This document shows positions 1-7,878 of a stretch of DNA of 23,372 nucleotides, in pieces. Both the position numbers and the translations under genes were made by a program. A model generated the notes under the pieces. That model ran no database searches. It saw nothing but the letters and a program-made list of their open reading frames with translations, and was not told the origin of the DNA. Each line of letters begins with the position of its first letter. Within the stretch, counting starts at the first letter, position 1. The stretch lies in NCBI GenBank assembly GCA_946055365.1, contig CAMGFM010000004.1, positions 1 through 23,372 on the forward strand, written 5' to 3'. Source of the DNA: an uncultured Prevotella sp. GTDB lineage: Bacteria; Bacteroidota; Bacteroidia; Bacteroidales; Bacteroidaceae.

Positions 1-147
1 CCCGACAGCTTCAAGATAGTCGTGCCTTATTCTAAGATAAAACACCAAACTGGCAATTCCGTAGCCGTACCTGTCATAAAGGCTGTAGCAATACAGATGA
101 TAAAGGCACTAAAAGAACATGAACATTTTAACAAAAGCCAAGCATGA
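1..147 (+). CDS. DNA (cytosine-5) methyltransferase, C-terminal end (partial)
   Basis: This is the last 48 codons of a gene that starts outside the window; it is read in frame from base 1 to TGA at 145-147. The peptide contains QTGNSVAVPVIKAVA, which matches conserved motif X of cytosine-5 DNA methyltransferases (GNSV followed by a helix that closes the AdoMet site). The stop overlaps the start of the next gene as ATGA. That next gene is a HaeII-type endonuclease, so this should be the protecting methyltransferase of a type II system, expected to methylate RGCGCY. The catalytic PC motif and the target-recognition domain lie upstream and cannot be seen, so the specificity is inferred from the partner. 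The bases are AT-richer than in the core genes downstream. Confidence 0.85.
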   Translation, partial: PDSFKIVVPYSKIKHQTGNSVAVPVIKAVAIQMIKALKEHEHFNKSQA

Positions 148-1214
148 AAAAAGATGTATTAATAGCTAAAGCAGCACTTGACACATTAATCAAGAAATCA
201 AGAGTACATTTTTATAAGCCAATACAAATAGGTGAGATACTGTATCACGCAAGAGTTGTACACGATGTGGACTTGAATGACCTGGAGTCCTACAGAAATG
301 CCAGCAAACATTGGCGAGACGATATTACAAAACAGTTGCTTGGACGTGTATGCACCAGCAGCGCACGGTTTCAGGACGACCTGTTTAACGTAAATGCAAT
401 GCCACCAGAGACAATAAAGGTTCTCGCACTGGAAAACCAGCGGACGGGCGGAGCTGTGGAGGCATACATCTACAGCAGATTTACAAACAGACACAGCCAA
501 CTGGCAAACGCTTTGGCTACATGCTCTGTCTCCACAAAGGAAAACTTCTGTGTCAAAGACTTTATTGACTCTTTCAGGAAAGAACCGGGCTTGAAAAGGA
601 GTCTTGACAAGGTGTATGAGATTGTGGTGTACGCTCTTTTCTCTACTTTGGTAGAGTCATTAGATTTAAAAGTGGAAGTTTTTGTAGACTCTGACAAGCT
701 TGACATTCTCTCGGAGTTTAAAGACTTTGCCAAAATGGTGATGTGCATAGACGTGAATGTACACAAATGCCGACAAAAGGCAAGAATATATAGAGTGGGC
801 GTGACAAATGCCGCTGACAGAGGGCTGGACATGTATTCTAACTGGGGGCCTGCCATACAGATAAAACACCTTTCTCTGGACGTGGAGCTGGCAGAATCAA
901 TAGTAACGGGCATTTCATCTGACCGAATTGTAATAGTATGCAAAAAGGCGGAGAAAGATATAATTGTGTCGTTGCTGACTCAAATCGGATGGAGGAGCAA
1001 AATACAGAGCATCATTACGGAGAACGATTTGACAAACTGGTATGAAAAAGCTCTAAGGGGAAAATACGCCGACACCCTGGGCGACACTCTTCTCAAAAAG
1101 ATGTGCAGGGAATTGTCAAATGAATTTCCTGCCATTGACGAAATACCCGAAATCATACGAGAAAGGCACTATGAACGTATAGCCAATACAGACTGGAAAG
1201 ATAGCAGCATCTAA
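144..1214 (+). CDS. HaeII-family type II restriction endonuclease
   Basis: This encodes a 356-residue soluble protein that should cut unmodified DNA at RGCGCY. I recognise it from family resemblance: the N-terminal stretch KSRVHFYKPIQIGEILYH (about residues 18-35), then ESYRN, WRDD, TSSARFQDDLF, NAMPP and GGAVEAYIYSRF (about 104-115). The length is close to HaeII itself. The start is fixed by the ATGA overlap with the methyltransferase gene, which implies translational coupling of methylation and cutting. I cannot point to the metal-binding residues with certainty. The gene is intact, with no frameshift. Its AT-rich codon use differs from neighbours, consistent with horizontal acquisition. 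Independent support comes from the near absence of RGCGCY in the rest of the window. The family call rests on memory, not a search. Confidence 0.82.
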   Translation: MKKDVLIAKAALDTLIKKSRVHFYKPIQIGEILYHARVVHDVDLNDLESYRNASKHWRDDITKQLLGRVCTSSARFQDDLFNVNAMPPETIKVLALENQRTGGAVEAYIYSRFTNRHSQLANALATCSVSTKENFCVKDFIDSFRKEPGLKRSLDKVYEIVVYALFSTLVESLDLKVEVFVDSDKLDILSEFKDFAKMVMCIDVNVHKCRQKARIYRVGVTNAADRGLDMYSNWGPAIQIKHLSLDVELAESIVTGISSDRIVIVCKKAEKDIIVSLLTQIGWRSKIQSIITENDLTNWYEKALRGKYADTLGDTLLKKMCRELSNEFPAIDEIPEIIRERHYERIANTDWKDSSI

Positions 1215-1265
1215 AGATATTTTGACGGTGGAAACTAATATAACCCACCATAACACACATATTAC

Positions 1266-2453
1266 ATGAAACACAGCATCAAAGCATGGCGCGGCATGGC
1301 CACACGCCTGCCCAAGGCAAGCCTCTGGCTCACGGCAACAGCCCTTTGCTGTGCCGCCCACCTGCACACGGCGGCGCAGACACAGAGGGTGAGCGTGGTG
1401 GAATATCATCCCGCGCCCGGACAACTCGTCAATACCTTGCCCTATTATGAGGACGGACACACTCACGAGGACATGTGCAGGGCATGCGAACAGCAGCTTG
1501 AGGACGGCAACCTCATACATCTCGGAGGCTGGGGTGGCTATGTGACGGTGAAATTTGACCACAGGATAGAAAACAAGAGGGGCTCGGACTTCAGGATTGC
1601 GGGCAACGCCTATTACTCTGACAGCGATCCCGCCTATGGCAACGCCACCATCGGCGGCAGCATGGAGCCGGGCGTGGTGTATGTGGGCGTGGGCGACAGG
1701 GTGGAAGACTGCCGCTGGTATCAGTTGGCTGGCTCTGAGTATTACACGGGCGAGCTTCACGACTTCCGCATGACCTATTACCGTCCCGAGGCAGAGAGCG
1801 GAGAGCATGACATGCCCCACTCCACCTTTGACAAATACATCAGATGGGAATGTTCATGGACCGACAGCGACGGCGCAAGGCGCGACTCCACGGGATGGCT
1901 GTGCAAAAACGCATGGCACTCGCAGTCCTACTGGCCGCTGTGGGAGGACGGCGAGACGATGACGTTCACTGGCACAAGACTGCCAGACAACGCCGTGGCT
2001 TATGACAACGGCAACGGAGGCTTCTACTGGGTGCTTTACCGTTATGCAGCCGATGCTTACGGATATGCAGATGCCGCCACCAACGACGAGGACTACTCCA
2101 CCTTTGACCTCGACTGGGCCGTGGACGAGAACGGAGAGCCTGTCAGCCTGCAACATTGCGACTTCATACGTGTGGCATCGGGCGTATTGCAACAATGCGG
2201 ATGGATAGGAGAGACTTCCACGGAGGTAGGGGCCTTCACCGACCTGCACCTTCTCGATGGCTATGACGACAACCCCATCGTCATAACGCAGAGGGAGAAG
2301 CCCTCCGACACCGGTTGCGTCAACGTCCATGGCGGCGCAAAGACCGTGGCGGCACGCTATGACATGCTCGGACACAAAGTCGGCACGCAGGCAAAGGGAC
2401 TTGTGATAGAGATAAGCACGGACGGCTCCGCACGCAAACGCATGATAAGATAG
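1266..2453 (+). CDS. Secreted surface protein of a Bacteroidetes family, function unknown
   Basis: The product is a 395-residue exported protein. Residues 1-38 look like a type I signal peptide: basic n-region, hydrophobic LWLTATALCCAA core, cleavage near TAA/Q. The mature part shows the pattern of a widespread Bacteroidetes cell-surface family: PAPGQLVN, GGWGGYVTVKFDH (about residue 90), LAGSEYY, SQSYWPLW and CGWIGETSTEV near 315-330. Members are usually annotated only as cell surface proteins, and I know no proven function. The last 35 residues (YDMLGHKVG, then a glycine and a short basic tail) resemble the reduced C-terminal tails of Prevotella exported proteins, some of which are T9SS sorting signals. 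ATG 1266 is used; Met11 is an alternative. The gene lies 51 bases after the restriction gene with no visible operon partner, and a strong terminator follows. Confidence 0.7.
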   Translation: MKHSIKAWRGMATRLPKASLWLTATALCCAAHLHTAAQTQRVSVVEYHPAPGQLVNTLPYYEDGHTHEDMCRACEQQLEDGNLIHLGGWGGYVTVKFDHRIENKRGSDFRIAGNAYYSDSDPAYGNATIGGSMEPGVVYVGVGDRVEDCRWYQLAGSEYYTGELHDFRMTYYRPEAESGEHDMPHSTFDKYIRWECSWTDSDGARRDSTGWLCKNAWHSQSYWPLWEDGETMTFTGTRLPDNAVAYDNGNGGFYWVLYRYAADAYGYADAATNDEDYSTFDLDWAVDENGEPVSLQHCDFIRVASGVLQQCGWIGETSTEVGAFTDLHLLDGYDDNPIVITQREKPSDTGCVNVHGGAKTVAARYDMLGHKVGTQAKGLVIEISTDGSARKRMIR

Positions 2454-2478
2454 CAAATCAATGCCCAGACATCACGAC

Positions 2479-2514
2479 AGAGGATGTGCCTTTATGGCAT
2501 GTCCTCTTTTTTTT
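2479..2514 (+). terminator. Rho-independent terminator after the surface-protein gene
   Basis: A 12-pair stem (AGAGGATGTGCC at 2479-2490 with GGCATGTCCTCT at 2496-2507, including two G-U pairs) has a 5-base loop and runs straight into eight T residues (2507-2514). It begins 25 bases after the stop codon. This is the clearest intrinsic terminator in the window. Confidence 0.9.
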
Positions 2515-2520
2515 GTACGC

Positions 2521-2690
2521 AAAAATGCCGACCATCTGCCGCCAAAGCGACATCTGCCACAGACAAGTGCCACTTTGCCATCACCAAAAGTGCCACTCCA
2601 CGACAGCCAAGTGCCACTTTGCAACGCCCAAAAAGCCACTCCACGACAGCCAAGTGCCGCCTCGTCACACCCCAAGCACCGCTCCTGCCG
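2521..2690. repeat. Array A: about eight units, 21-23 base pitch, core AAGTGCCACTTT
   Basis: After the terminator, the gap before leuS holds degenerate tandem units. The clearest cores are AAGTGCCACTTT at 2565-2576, AAGTGCCACTCC at 2588-2599, AAGTGCCACTTT at 2609-2620, AAAAGCCACTCC at 2631-2642 and CAAGTGCCGCCTC from 2651. More decayed units lie from about 2522 and 2543 and at 2673. Successive GCC triplets are 23, 21, 22 and 21 bases apart. The intact core is a palindrome around one central base. Short open frames run through the array, but a pitch that is not a multiple of three argues against coding. The segment 2454-2848 holds no gene: it contains the terminator, this array, an inverted repeat and the leuS promoter. 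Confidence 0.85.
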
Positions 2691-2726
2691 CCCCACACTC
2701 ACGACAAACACACATCAAGTGTCATG

Positions 2727-2760
2727 TGCAGGCAAGCAAGATGACATTTTTTTGCCTGCA
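2727..2760. promoter_or_regulatory. Inverted repeat upstream of the leuS promoter
   Basis: TGCAGGCAA at 2727-2735 is the exact reverse complement of TTGCCTGCA at 2752-2760, with a 16-base spacer that includes a T-run. It lies just upstream of the -7 box at 2789, over the expected -33 region. That position suits an operator better than a leader structure. The T-run is inside the loop, so it is not a standard terminator. Confidence 0.5.
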
Positions 2761-2788
2761 TAAACACCCACTTATAATAGAAAAATAG

Positions 2789-2796
2789 TAACTTTG
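2789..2796 (+). promoter_or_regulatory. Bacteroidota -7 box (TAACTTTG) for leuS
   Basis: TAACTTTG fits the TAnnTTTG consensus of the primary Bacteroidota sigma factor. Transcription should start at about 2802-2804, which places ATG 2849 some 45 bases into the leader. It excludes the longer reading that starts at 2804. No good TTTG -33 element sits at the usual 19-21 base spacing. Confidence 0.65.
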
Positions 2797-2848
2797 CAGC
2801 TGCATGTGTCACTATATGCCTCTCACGAATAAAAAACAATCAGCAACA

Positions 2849-5710
2849 ATGGAATATAACTTCAGAGAAATCGAGAAGAAATGGCAACGCAAATGGGTCG
2901 AGGACGGAACATACCACGTTGCAGAGGACAAGGAAAAGAAAAAATACTACGTGCTAAACATGTTTCCCTATCCCTCGGGAGCGGGACTGCACGTGGGACA
3001 TCCGCTCGGATATATCGCGTCTGACATATATGCACGCTACAAAAGGCTGCAAGGCTTTAACGTGCTTGACCCTATGGGCTACGATGCCTACGGCCTGCCC
3101 GCCGAACAGTATGCCATACAGACAGGACAGCACCCCGCGCTCACCACAGAGGCCAACATCGCGCGCTACAGACAGCAGCTCGACAACATAGGCTTCTGCT
3201 TTGACTGGGACAGGGAAGTGCGCACCTGCGACCCCGACTACTACCACTGGACACAATGGGCGTTTGTCAAGATGTTCAACTCCTACTATTGCAACAAATG
3301 CCAAAAGGCTCTGCCCATAGAACAGCTCGTCAGCCTCTTTGAGAGACACGGTTCCAAGGGCGCGGAAAACGCCGCACAGAGCGAGGAGCTGTGCTTCACC
3401 GCCGAGGAGTGGAAGAGCATGGACGAGAGACAGCAGCAAAAGGTGCTGATGAACTATCGTCTGGCCTATCTCGGAGAGACTATGGTCAACTGGTGTGCGC
3501 AGCTCGGCACCGTCCTTGCCAACGACGAGGTGGTGGACGGCGTGAGCGTGAGAGAAGGACACCCCGTGGTGCAGAAGAAGATGATGCAATGGTGTCTGAG
3601 AGTGTCGGCCTACGCACAGCGACTGCTTGACGGGCTCGACTCTCTCGAATGGTCAGAGTCGATAAAGGAGACCCAGCGCAACTGGATAGGACGCTCAGAG
3701 GGTACGGAGATGAACTTCAAGGTCAAGGACAGCGACGTGGAGTTCACCATCTTCACCACACGCGCCGACACTATCTTCGGCGTTACCTTCATGGTGCTTG
3801 CCCCCGAAAGCGAACTCGTGTCAAGGCTCACCACAGAGGCACAGCGCAAGGAGGTGGAGGCTTATGTGGAGGCCACAAAGAAACGCACCGAGCGTGAACG
3901 CATGGCCGACCGCAAGGTGAGCGGCGTGTTCACAGGCTCCTATGCCCTCAACCCGTTCACAGAGCAGCCCATACCGGTGTGGGTGAGCGACTATGTGCTG
4001 GCAGGATACGGCACGGGAGCCATCATGGCCGTGCCTGCGCACGACTCGCGCGACTATGCCTTTGCCAAGCATTTCAACCTGCCCGTCATACCGCTCATTG
4101 AGGGTGCTGACGTGAGCAATGAGAGCTTTGACGCAAAGGAAGGCATCGTGATGAACTCGCCGCGCGAGGGCGTAGAGGCTCTTGACGGCTTCTCGCTCAA
4201 CGGCCTCAGCGTCAAGGAGGCCATCGCCGCCACCAAAAAGTTTGTCACAGAGCATGGCATGGGACGCGTAAAGGTCAATTACCGCCTGCGCGACGCCATC
4301 TTCTCACGCCAGCGTTACTGGGGTGAGCCGTTCCCCGTGTACTATAAGGACGGCATGCCCCACACCATAGACGAAGACAGGCTGCCGCTGCTGCTGCCCG
4401 ATGTCGACAAATACCTGCCCACCGAGACTGGCGAGCCGCCTCTGGGCAACGCCAAGGCATGGGCGTGGGACACACAGACACATGAGGTTGTCGACAAGGC
4501 TCTTGTCGACAACGTGAGAGTGTTCCCGCTGGAGCTATCCACCATGCCGGGCTTCGCAGGCTCGTCTGCCTACTATCTGCGATACATGTCGCCAAAGTGC
4601 AAGACGGCTCTCGTGTCAAGCGAGGCCAATGCCTACTGGCAGGATGTCGACCTCTACGTGGGCGGCAGCGAACACGCCACGGGCCATCTCATCTATTCGC
4701 GCTTCTGGAACAAGTTTCTGCACGACCTCGGAGTGAGCTGCACGGAAGAGCCGTTCAAGAAACTTGTCAACCAAGGCATGATACAGGGACGCAGCAACTT
4801 TGTTTACCGCGTGAACAACACGGGCAAGAGCGTGCCTACATTCGTCAGCCTGCACCTCAAGGACAACTATGAGGACGTGACTCCCATACACGTCGACGTG
4901 AACATCGTCAACGCCGACGTGCTTGACATAGAGGCGTTCCGCAAATGGAGACCCGAGTATGCCGACGCTGAGTTCATCCTCGAGGAGGGCGACCGTTATG
5001 TGTGCGGATGGGCGGTGGAGAAGATGTCCAAGTCCATGTACAACGTCGTCAACCCCGACATGATAGTAGAGAAATATGGCGCCGACACCCTAAGACTCTA
5101 CGAGATGTTCCTCGGTCCTGTGGAGCAGAGCAAGCCATGGGACACAAACGGCATCGACGGATGCCACAGATTCCTGCGCAAGATGTGGACTCTCTTCTAT
5201 GACAGCCGCAGCGGCGAGTTCCTGCCGTGCGACGAGCCTGCCACCGCAGAACAGCAGAAGACCATAAACCGCCTCGTCAAGAAGGTCACGGCCGACATAG
5301 AGCAATTCTCCTACAACACCAGCGTCGCCGCATTCATGATAGCCGTGGGCGAACTGCTCAAGAGCAAGTGCCGCAACCGCGAGGTGCTGCAAAAACTCGT
5401 GGTGCTGATAGCCCCGTTTGCGCCCCACGTGGCAGAGGAGCTGTGGCATGCGCTCGGCAACACGCACACTGTGTGCGACGCCACATGGCCCGTGTGTGAG
5501 GAGCAGTGGCTCGTCGAGAACGAGATGCAGCTCACGGTGTCGTTCAACGGCAAGGCGCGCTTCCAAAAGAAGTTCCCCGCAGACGCATCCAACGACGACA
5601 TACAGGCCGCAGTGCTTGCCGACGAGCAGAGCATGCGCTATATAGGCGACAAGAAAGTGGTGAAGGTGATCGTAGTGCCTAAGAAAATTGTCAACATAGT
5701 CATCAAATAA
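2849..5710 (+). CDS. leuS: Leucyl-tRNA synthetase
   Basis: A class I aminoacyl-tRNA synthetase of 953 residues that charges tRNA-Leu with leucine in the cytoplasm. The HIGH motif is HVGH at residues 48-51, after FPYPSGAGL. The editing domain (CP1) shows TTRADTIFG at about 303-311 and the GTGAIMAVPAHDSRD segment that hydrolyses mischarged tRNA. KMSKS is at 725-729. An anticodon-binding domain follows, with the C-terminal LeuS extension ending in VPKKIVNIVIK. The length is normal for Bacteroidetes. I chose ATG 2849 (MEYNFREIEKKWQ) because it is the conserved start and because the longer version begins at the transcription start predicted from the -7 box. It is probably transcribed alone or with yitT downstream. 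Confidence 0.97.
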   Translation: MEYNFREIEKKWQRKWVEDGTYHVAEDKEKKKYYVLNMFPYPSGAGLHVGHPLGYIASDIYARYKRLQGFNVLDPMGYDAYGLPAEQYAIQTGQHPALTTEANIARYRQQLDNIGFCFDWDREVRTCDPDYYHWTQWAFVKMFNSYYCNKCQKALPIEQLVSLFERHGSKGAENAAQSEELCFTAEEWKSMDERQQQKVLMNYRLAYLGETMVNWCAQLGTVLANDEVVDGVSVREGHPVVQKKMMQWCLRVSAYAQRLLDGLDSLEWSESIKETQRNWIGRSEGTEMNFKVKDSDVEFTIFTTRADTIFGVTFMVLAPESELVSRLTTEAQRKEVEAYVEATKKRTERERMADRKVSGVFTGSYALNPFTEQPIPVWVSDYVLAGYGTGAIMAVPAHDSRDYAFAKHFNLPVIPLIEGADVSNESFDAKEGIVMNSPREGVEALDGFSLNGLSVKEAIAATKKFVTEHGMGRVKVNYRLRDAIFSRQRYWGEPFPVYYKDGMPHTIDEDRLPLLLPDVDKYLPTETGEPPLGNAKAWAWDTQTHEVVDKALVDNVRVFPLELSTMPGFAGSSAYYLRYMSPKCKTALVSSEANAYWQDVDLYVGGSEHATGHLIYSRFWNKFLHDLGVSCTEEPFKKLVNQGMIQGRSNFVYRVNNTGKSVPTFVSLHLKDNYEDVTPIHVDVNIVNADVLDIEAFRKWRPEYADAEFILEEGDRYVCGWAVEKMSKSMYNVVNPDMIVEKYGADTLRLYEMFLGPVEQSKPWDTNGIDGCHRFLRKMWTLFYDSRSGEFLPCDEPATAEQQKTINRLVKKVTADIEQFSYNTSVAAFMIAVGELLKSKCRNREVLQKLVVLIAPFAPHVAEELWHALGNTHTVCDATWPVCEEQWLVENEMQLTVSFNGKARFQKKFPADASNDDIQAAVLADEQSMRYIGDKKVVKVIVVPKKIVNIVIK

Positions 5711-5835
5711 CAGTCTCTCATGGCTCACCACTCCACATACAGATGACTCGAGAAGTCGTGCATGTCCCATCCGAGGCCATGGCAGTCTACCATGACACCT
5801 CATGACGGGACACGCACGGCTTTTGTGCATCATTA

Positions 5836-5844
5836 TAACTTTTG
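5836..5844 (+). promoter_or_regulatory. Possible promoter for yitT
   Basis: TAACTTTTG resembles the TAnnTTTG -7 box with one extra T. It lies between inverted hexamers TGTGCA (5824-5829) and TGCACA (5843-5848). If used, it leaves a leader of about 140 bases before ATG 5992. No -33 element has correct spacing, so this is tentative. Confidence 0.3.
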
Positions 5845-5901
5845 CACATCAATAACAAAAGAAACAGTAATAGCCCAACTCACACCTTTAGCCTTTGTCC
5901 T

Positions 5902-5966
5902 GCCATACGCGCCAAGGGCAACGCACGACCACCGTGCCTCACGCCATAGGCGACAAGGACAACGCA
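5902..5966. repeat. Imperfect 24-base direct repeat in the yitT leader
   Basis: The 24 bases 5902-5925 (starting GCCATACGCGCC) match 5943-5966 (starting GCCATAGGCGAC) at 21 positions, and both end in CAACGCA. The copies start 41 bases apart and the second ends 25 bases before yitT. The gap 5711-5991 otherwise shows several CATG/CTCATGAC words without clean order and no gene. Confidence 0.7.
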
Positions 5967-5991
5967 ACATTCATTCAAACACACTTATCTT

Positions 5992-6966
5992 ATGAAAAAC
6001 CACGAACTGATAATGCAGGAAGTCAAAGACTACATGTGGATCACATTCGGTCTCCTGCTCTATACCTTTGGCTGGACCGTCTTCCTGCTGCCCTACGAGA
6101 TAGTGACGGGCGGCGTGACAGGTCTGTCGGCCATCATCTTCTATGCCTCAAGAGTGCCTATAGAGGTGAGCTATTTCATCATCAACTTCTCACTGCTCGT
6201 AGTGGCGTTATACATACTGGGCTTCAAGTTCATGATGAAGACCATCTATGCCATCGTCATGCTCTCCGTGATGCTGTGGGCGGCACAAAAGGTGATGACA
6301 GACCCCGACGGCAATTTCATTCAGGTGCTTGGCCCGGGCCAGGAGTTCATGTCCCTGGTCATAGGCTGCATCATCACCGGCACGTCGCTGGCCGTGGTGT
6401 TCCTGCACAACGGCTCCACGGGCGGCACGGACATCATAGCCGCCGTGGTAAACAAGTTTCATGACTTCTCGCTCGGCACCGTGCTTATCATGGTGGACCT
6501 CGGCATCATAGGTAGCTGTCTCTTCATCCCACACTTCGGCACGGAGATAGAAAGATGCCACAAGGTGGTGTTCGGCCTATGCACCATGTGCGTGGAGTGC
6601 CTCACCCTCGACTATGTGATGAACGCCCAGCGCGAGTCGGTGCAGTTTCTCATCTTCTCAAAGGAATATAAGAAGATAGCAAAGGCCATCACCAAAAGCA
6701 CGAGCCACACCCTGACCATACTCGACGGCCACGGCTGGTACACGGGCAACGAGGTGAAGGTGCTGTGCCTCATTGCCAAGAAACGCGAGTCGGTAAAGAT
6801 ATTCCGACTCATCAAGCTCATCGACCCGAGAGCCTTTGTCAGCCAGAGCAGTGTCATCGGTGTCTATGGCGAAGGCTTCGACCAGATAAAGGTAAAGGTT
6901 GAAGAAAAACACATAATAGAGCATAACGAGCTGACTGCCGACTCTGATGACGACACAAAAGCGTGA
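5992..6966 (+). CDS. YitT family membrane protein (DUF161 + DUF2179)
   Basis: A 324-residue protein with about five hydrophobic segments in the first 215 residues (such as WITFGLLLYTFGWTVFLLPY at about 20-39) and a soluble C-terminal domain. The N-terminal signature EIVTGGVTGLSAIIF and the internal echo FLHNGSTGGTDIIAAVVNKF are the glycine-rich repeats typical of YitT membrane domains. The C-terminal part (about 220-305, with HTLTILDGHGWYTGNEVKVL and KLIDPRAFVSQSSVIGVYGEGF) matches the DUF2179 ligand-binding-like domain. The family sits in the inner membrane and has no established substrate. The start ATG 5992 has no upstream in-frame competitor that fits the family. The tail ends in an acidic DSDDDTKA. 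In Bacteroidales it is commonly placed near leuS and rdgB, from memory. Confidence 0.9.
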   Translation: MKNHELIMQEVKDYMWITFGLLLYTFGWTVFLLPYEIVTGGVTGLSAIIFYASRVPIEVSYFIINFSLLVVALYILGFKFMMKTIYAIVMLSVMLWAAQKVMTDPDGNFIQVLGPGQEFMSLVIGCIITGTSLAVVFLHNGSTGGTDIIAAVVNKFHDFSLGTVLIMVDLGIIGSCLFIPHFGTEIERCHKVVFGLCTMCVECLTLDYVMNAQRESVQFLIFSKEYKKIAKAITKSTSHTLTILDGHGWYTGNEVKVLCLIAKKRESVKIFRLIKLIDPRAFVSQSSVIGVYGEGFDQIKVKVEEKHIIEHNELTADSDDDTKA

Positions 6967-7042
6967 CAGCCGCAAAGGCTTACGCGCCTCTCGCGAAGCG
7001 GGCGGCAAAAGACGGCTTTCCCATGGAGGAATGGCGGCAACA

Positions 7043-7120
7043 GAAAGCGGCACTTTAGCAACAGAAAGCGGCACTTTTGACTGGGCAAAAAGGCACTTTT
7101 CACAGTCAAAAGTGCCTTTT
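7043..7120. repeat. Array B: four units, 20-22 base pitch, core AAAGCGGCACTTT
   Basis: Cores are GAAAGCGGCACTTT at 7043-7056 and 7064-7077, AAAAGGCACTTTT at 7088-7100 and AAAAGTGCCTTTT at 7108-7120. The first three share one orientation. The last is the exact reverse complement of the third, which turns the end of the array into a hairpin. The array fills the middle of the gap between yitT and rdgB (6967-7248); the rest of the gap shows no gene. Confidence 0.85.
7088..7120. terminator. Hairpin terminator formed by the last two units of array B
   Basis: Perfect 13-pair inverted repeat AAAAGGCACTTTT / AAAAGTGCCTTTT with a 7-base loop (7101-7107) and a T4 end. The A-rich 5' side and T-rich 3' side could terminate in both directions. 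It lies 121 bases after the yitT stop. Confidence 0.6.
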
Positions 7121-7248
7121 CAACAAAACTGCCACGGCATGACGCTGTCGTGCGGCACTTCAAGCCAAACATTATCTTGACATGCGGCAAAGACACGACA
7201 TGCGCCACAAGAAAACATAGTTGCATAACATCCTATAACAAGCACAAC

Positions 7249-7878
7249 ATGAACGACAACATCAACGCAGACGGCACACGCAGCATAGTGTTTGCCACAA
7301 ACAACAGCCACAAACTCACGGAGGCAAGACACATACTCGGCGACAGCATAAGGGTGCTTTCGCTCGCCGACATCGGCTGTCACGAGGACATAGCCGAGAC
7401 AGCAAACACCCTCGAGGGCAACGCCATAATCAAGGCACGCTATGTCAGCGAGCATTATGGAATAGACTGCTTTGCCGACGACACCGGACTGGAGGTGCCG
7501 TCCCTCGGTGGCGAGCCTGGAGTGCGCAGCGCACGCTATGACGACAGCACCGACCACGACTCCGAGGCCAATATGAACAAGCTGTTGCGCAAGCTCGAGG
7601 GCAAGGACAACCGCGATGCACAGTTTCGCACCGTCATAGCCCTGCACAGACACGCCGACCACGCCGACATGACACTCTTCGAGGGCATCGTCAAGGGACA
7701 CATCGCCCGCGAGAGACACGGCAGCGAGGGCTTCGGCTATGACCCCATATTCGTGCCAGAGGGCCACGACAAGACCTTCGCAGAGCTTGGGGCAGACATC
7801 AAGGACACCATATCCCACCGTGCCATAGCCATAAGCAAACTGGCGCGCTACATCAAATCACACGACAATGCACATTAG
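7249..7878 (+). CDS. rdgB: Non-canonical purine NTP pyrophosphatase (RdgB/HAM1 family)
   Basis: A 209-residue cytoplasmic enzyme that hydrolyses dITP, ITP and XTP to monophosphates and so keeps deaminated purines out of DNA and RNA. Signatures are FATNNSHKLTEA at residues 15-26, NTLEGNAIIKA, then FADDTGLEVPSLGGEPGV with the catalytic acidic pair, GSEGFGYDPIFVP, and ISHRAIAISKL near the C-terminus. The frame is open upstream to a GTG at 7150, but that stretch begins only 30 bases after the array B hairpin and has no family counterpart, so I chose ATG 7249. The 3' end overlaps porZ by 11 bases, which indicates one transcript and probable coupled translation. Confidence 0.95.
   Translation: MNDNINADGTRSIVFATNNSHKLTEARHILGDSIRVLSLADIGCHEDIAETANTLEGNAIIKARYVSEHYGIDCFADDTGLEVPSLGGEPGVRSARYDDSTDHDSEANMNKLLRKLEGKDNRDAQFRTVIALHRHADHADMTLFEGIVKGHIARERHGSEGFGYDPIFVPEGHDKTFAELGADIKDTISHRAIAISKLARYIKSHDNAH

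Noticed and set aside
1229..1253. GGTGG / CCACC hairpin after the restriction endonuclease gene
   Set aside because: Only five pairs, a 13-base loop and no T-run; not a credible terminator.
2461..2788. Short overlapping frames on both strands in the gap before leuS
   Set aside because: They translate the 22-base array, whose pitch is not a multiple of three; the peptides are low-complexity and have no start signals.
2454..2848. T-box or other tRNA-sensing leader before leuS
   Set aside because: The predicted transcript start leaves only about 45 bases of leader and no T-box sequence is visible; the inverted repeat lies upstream of the promoter.
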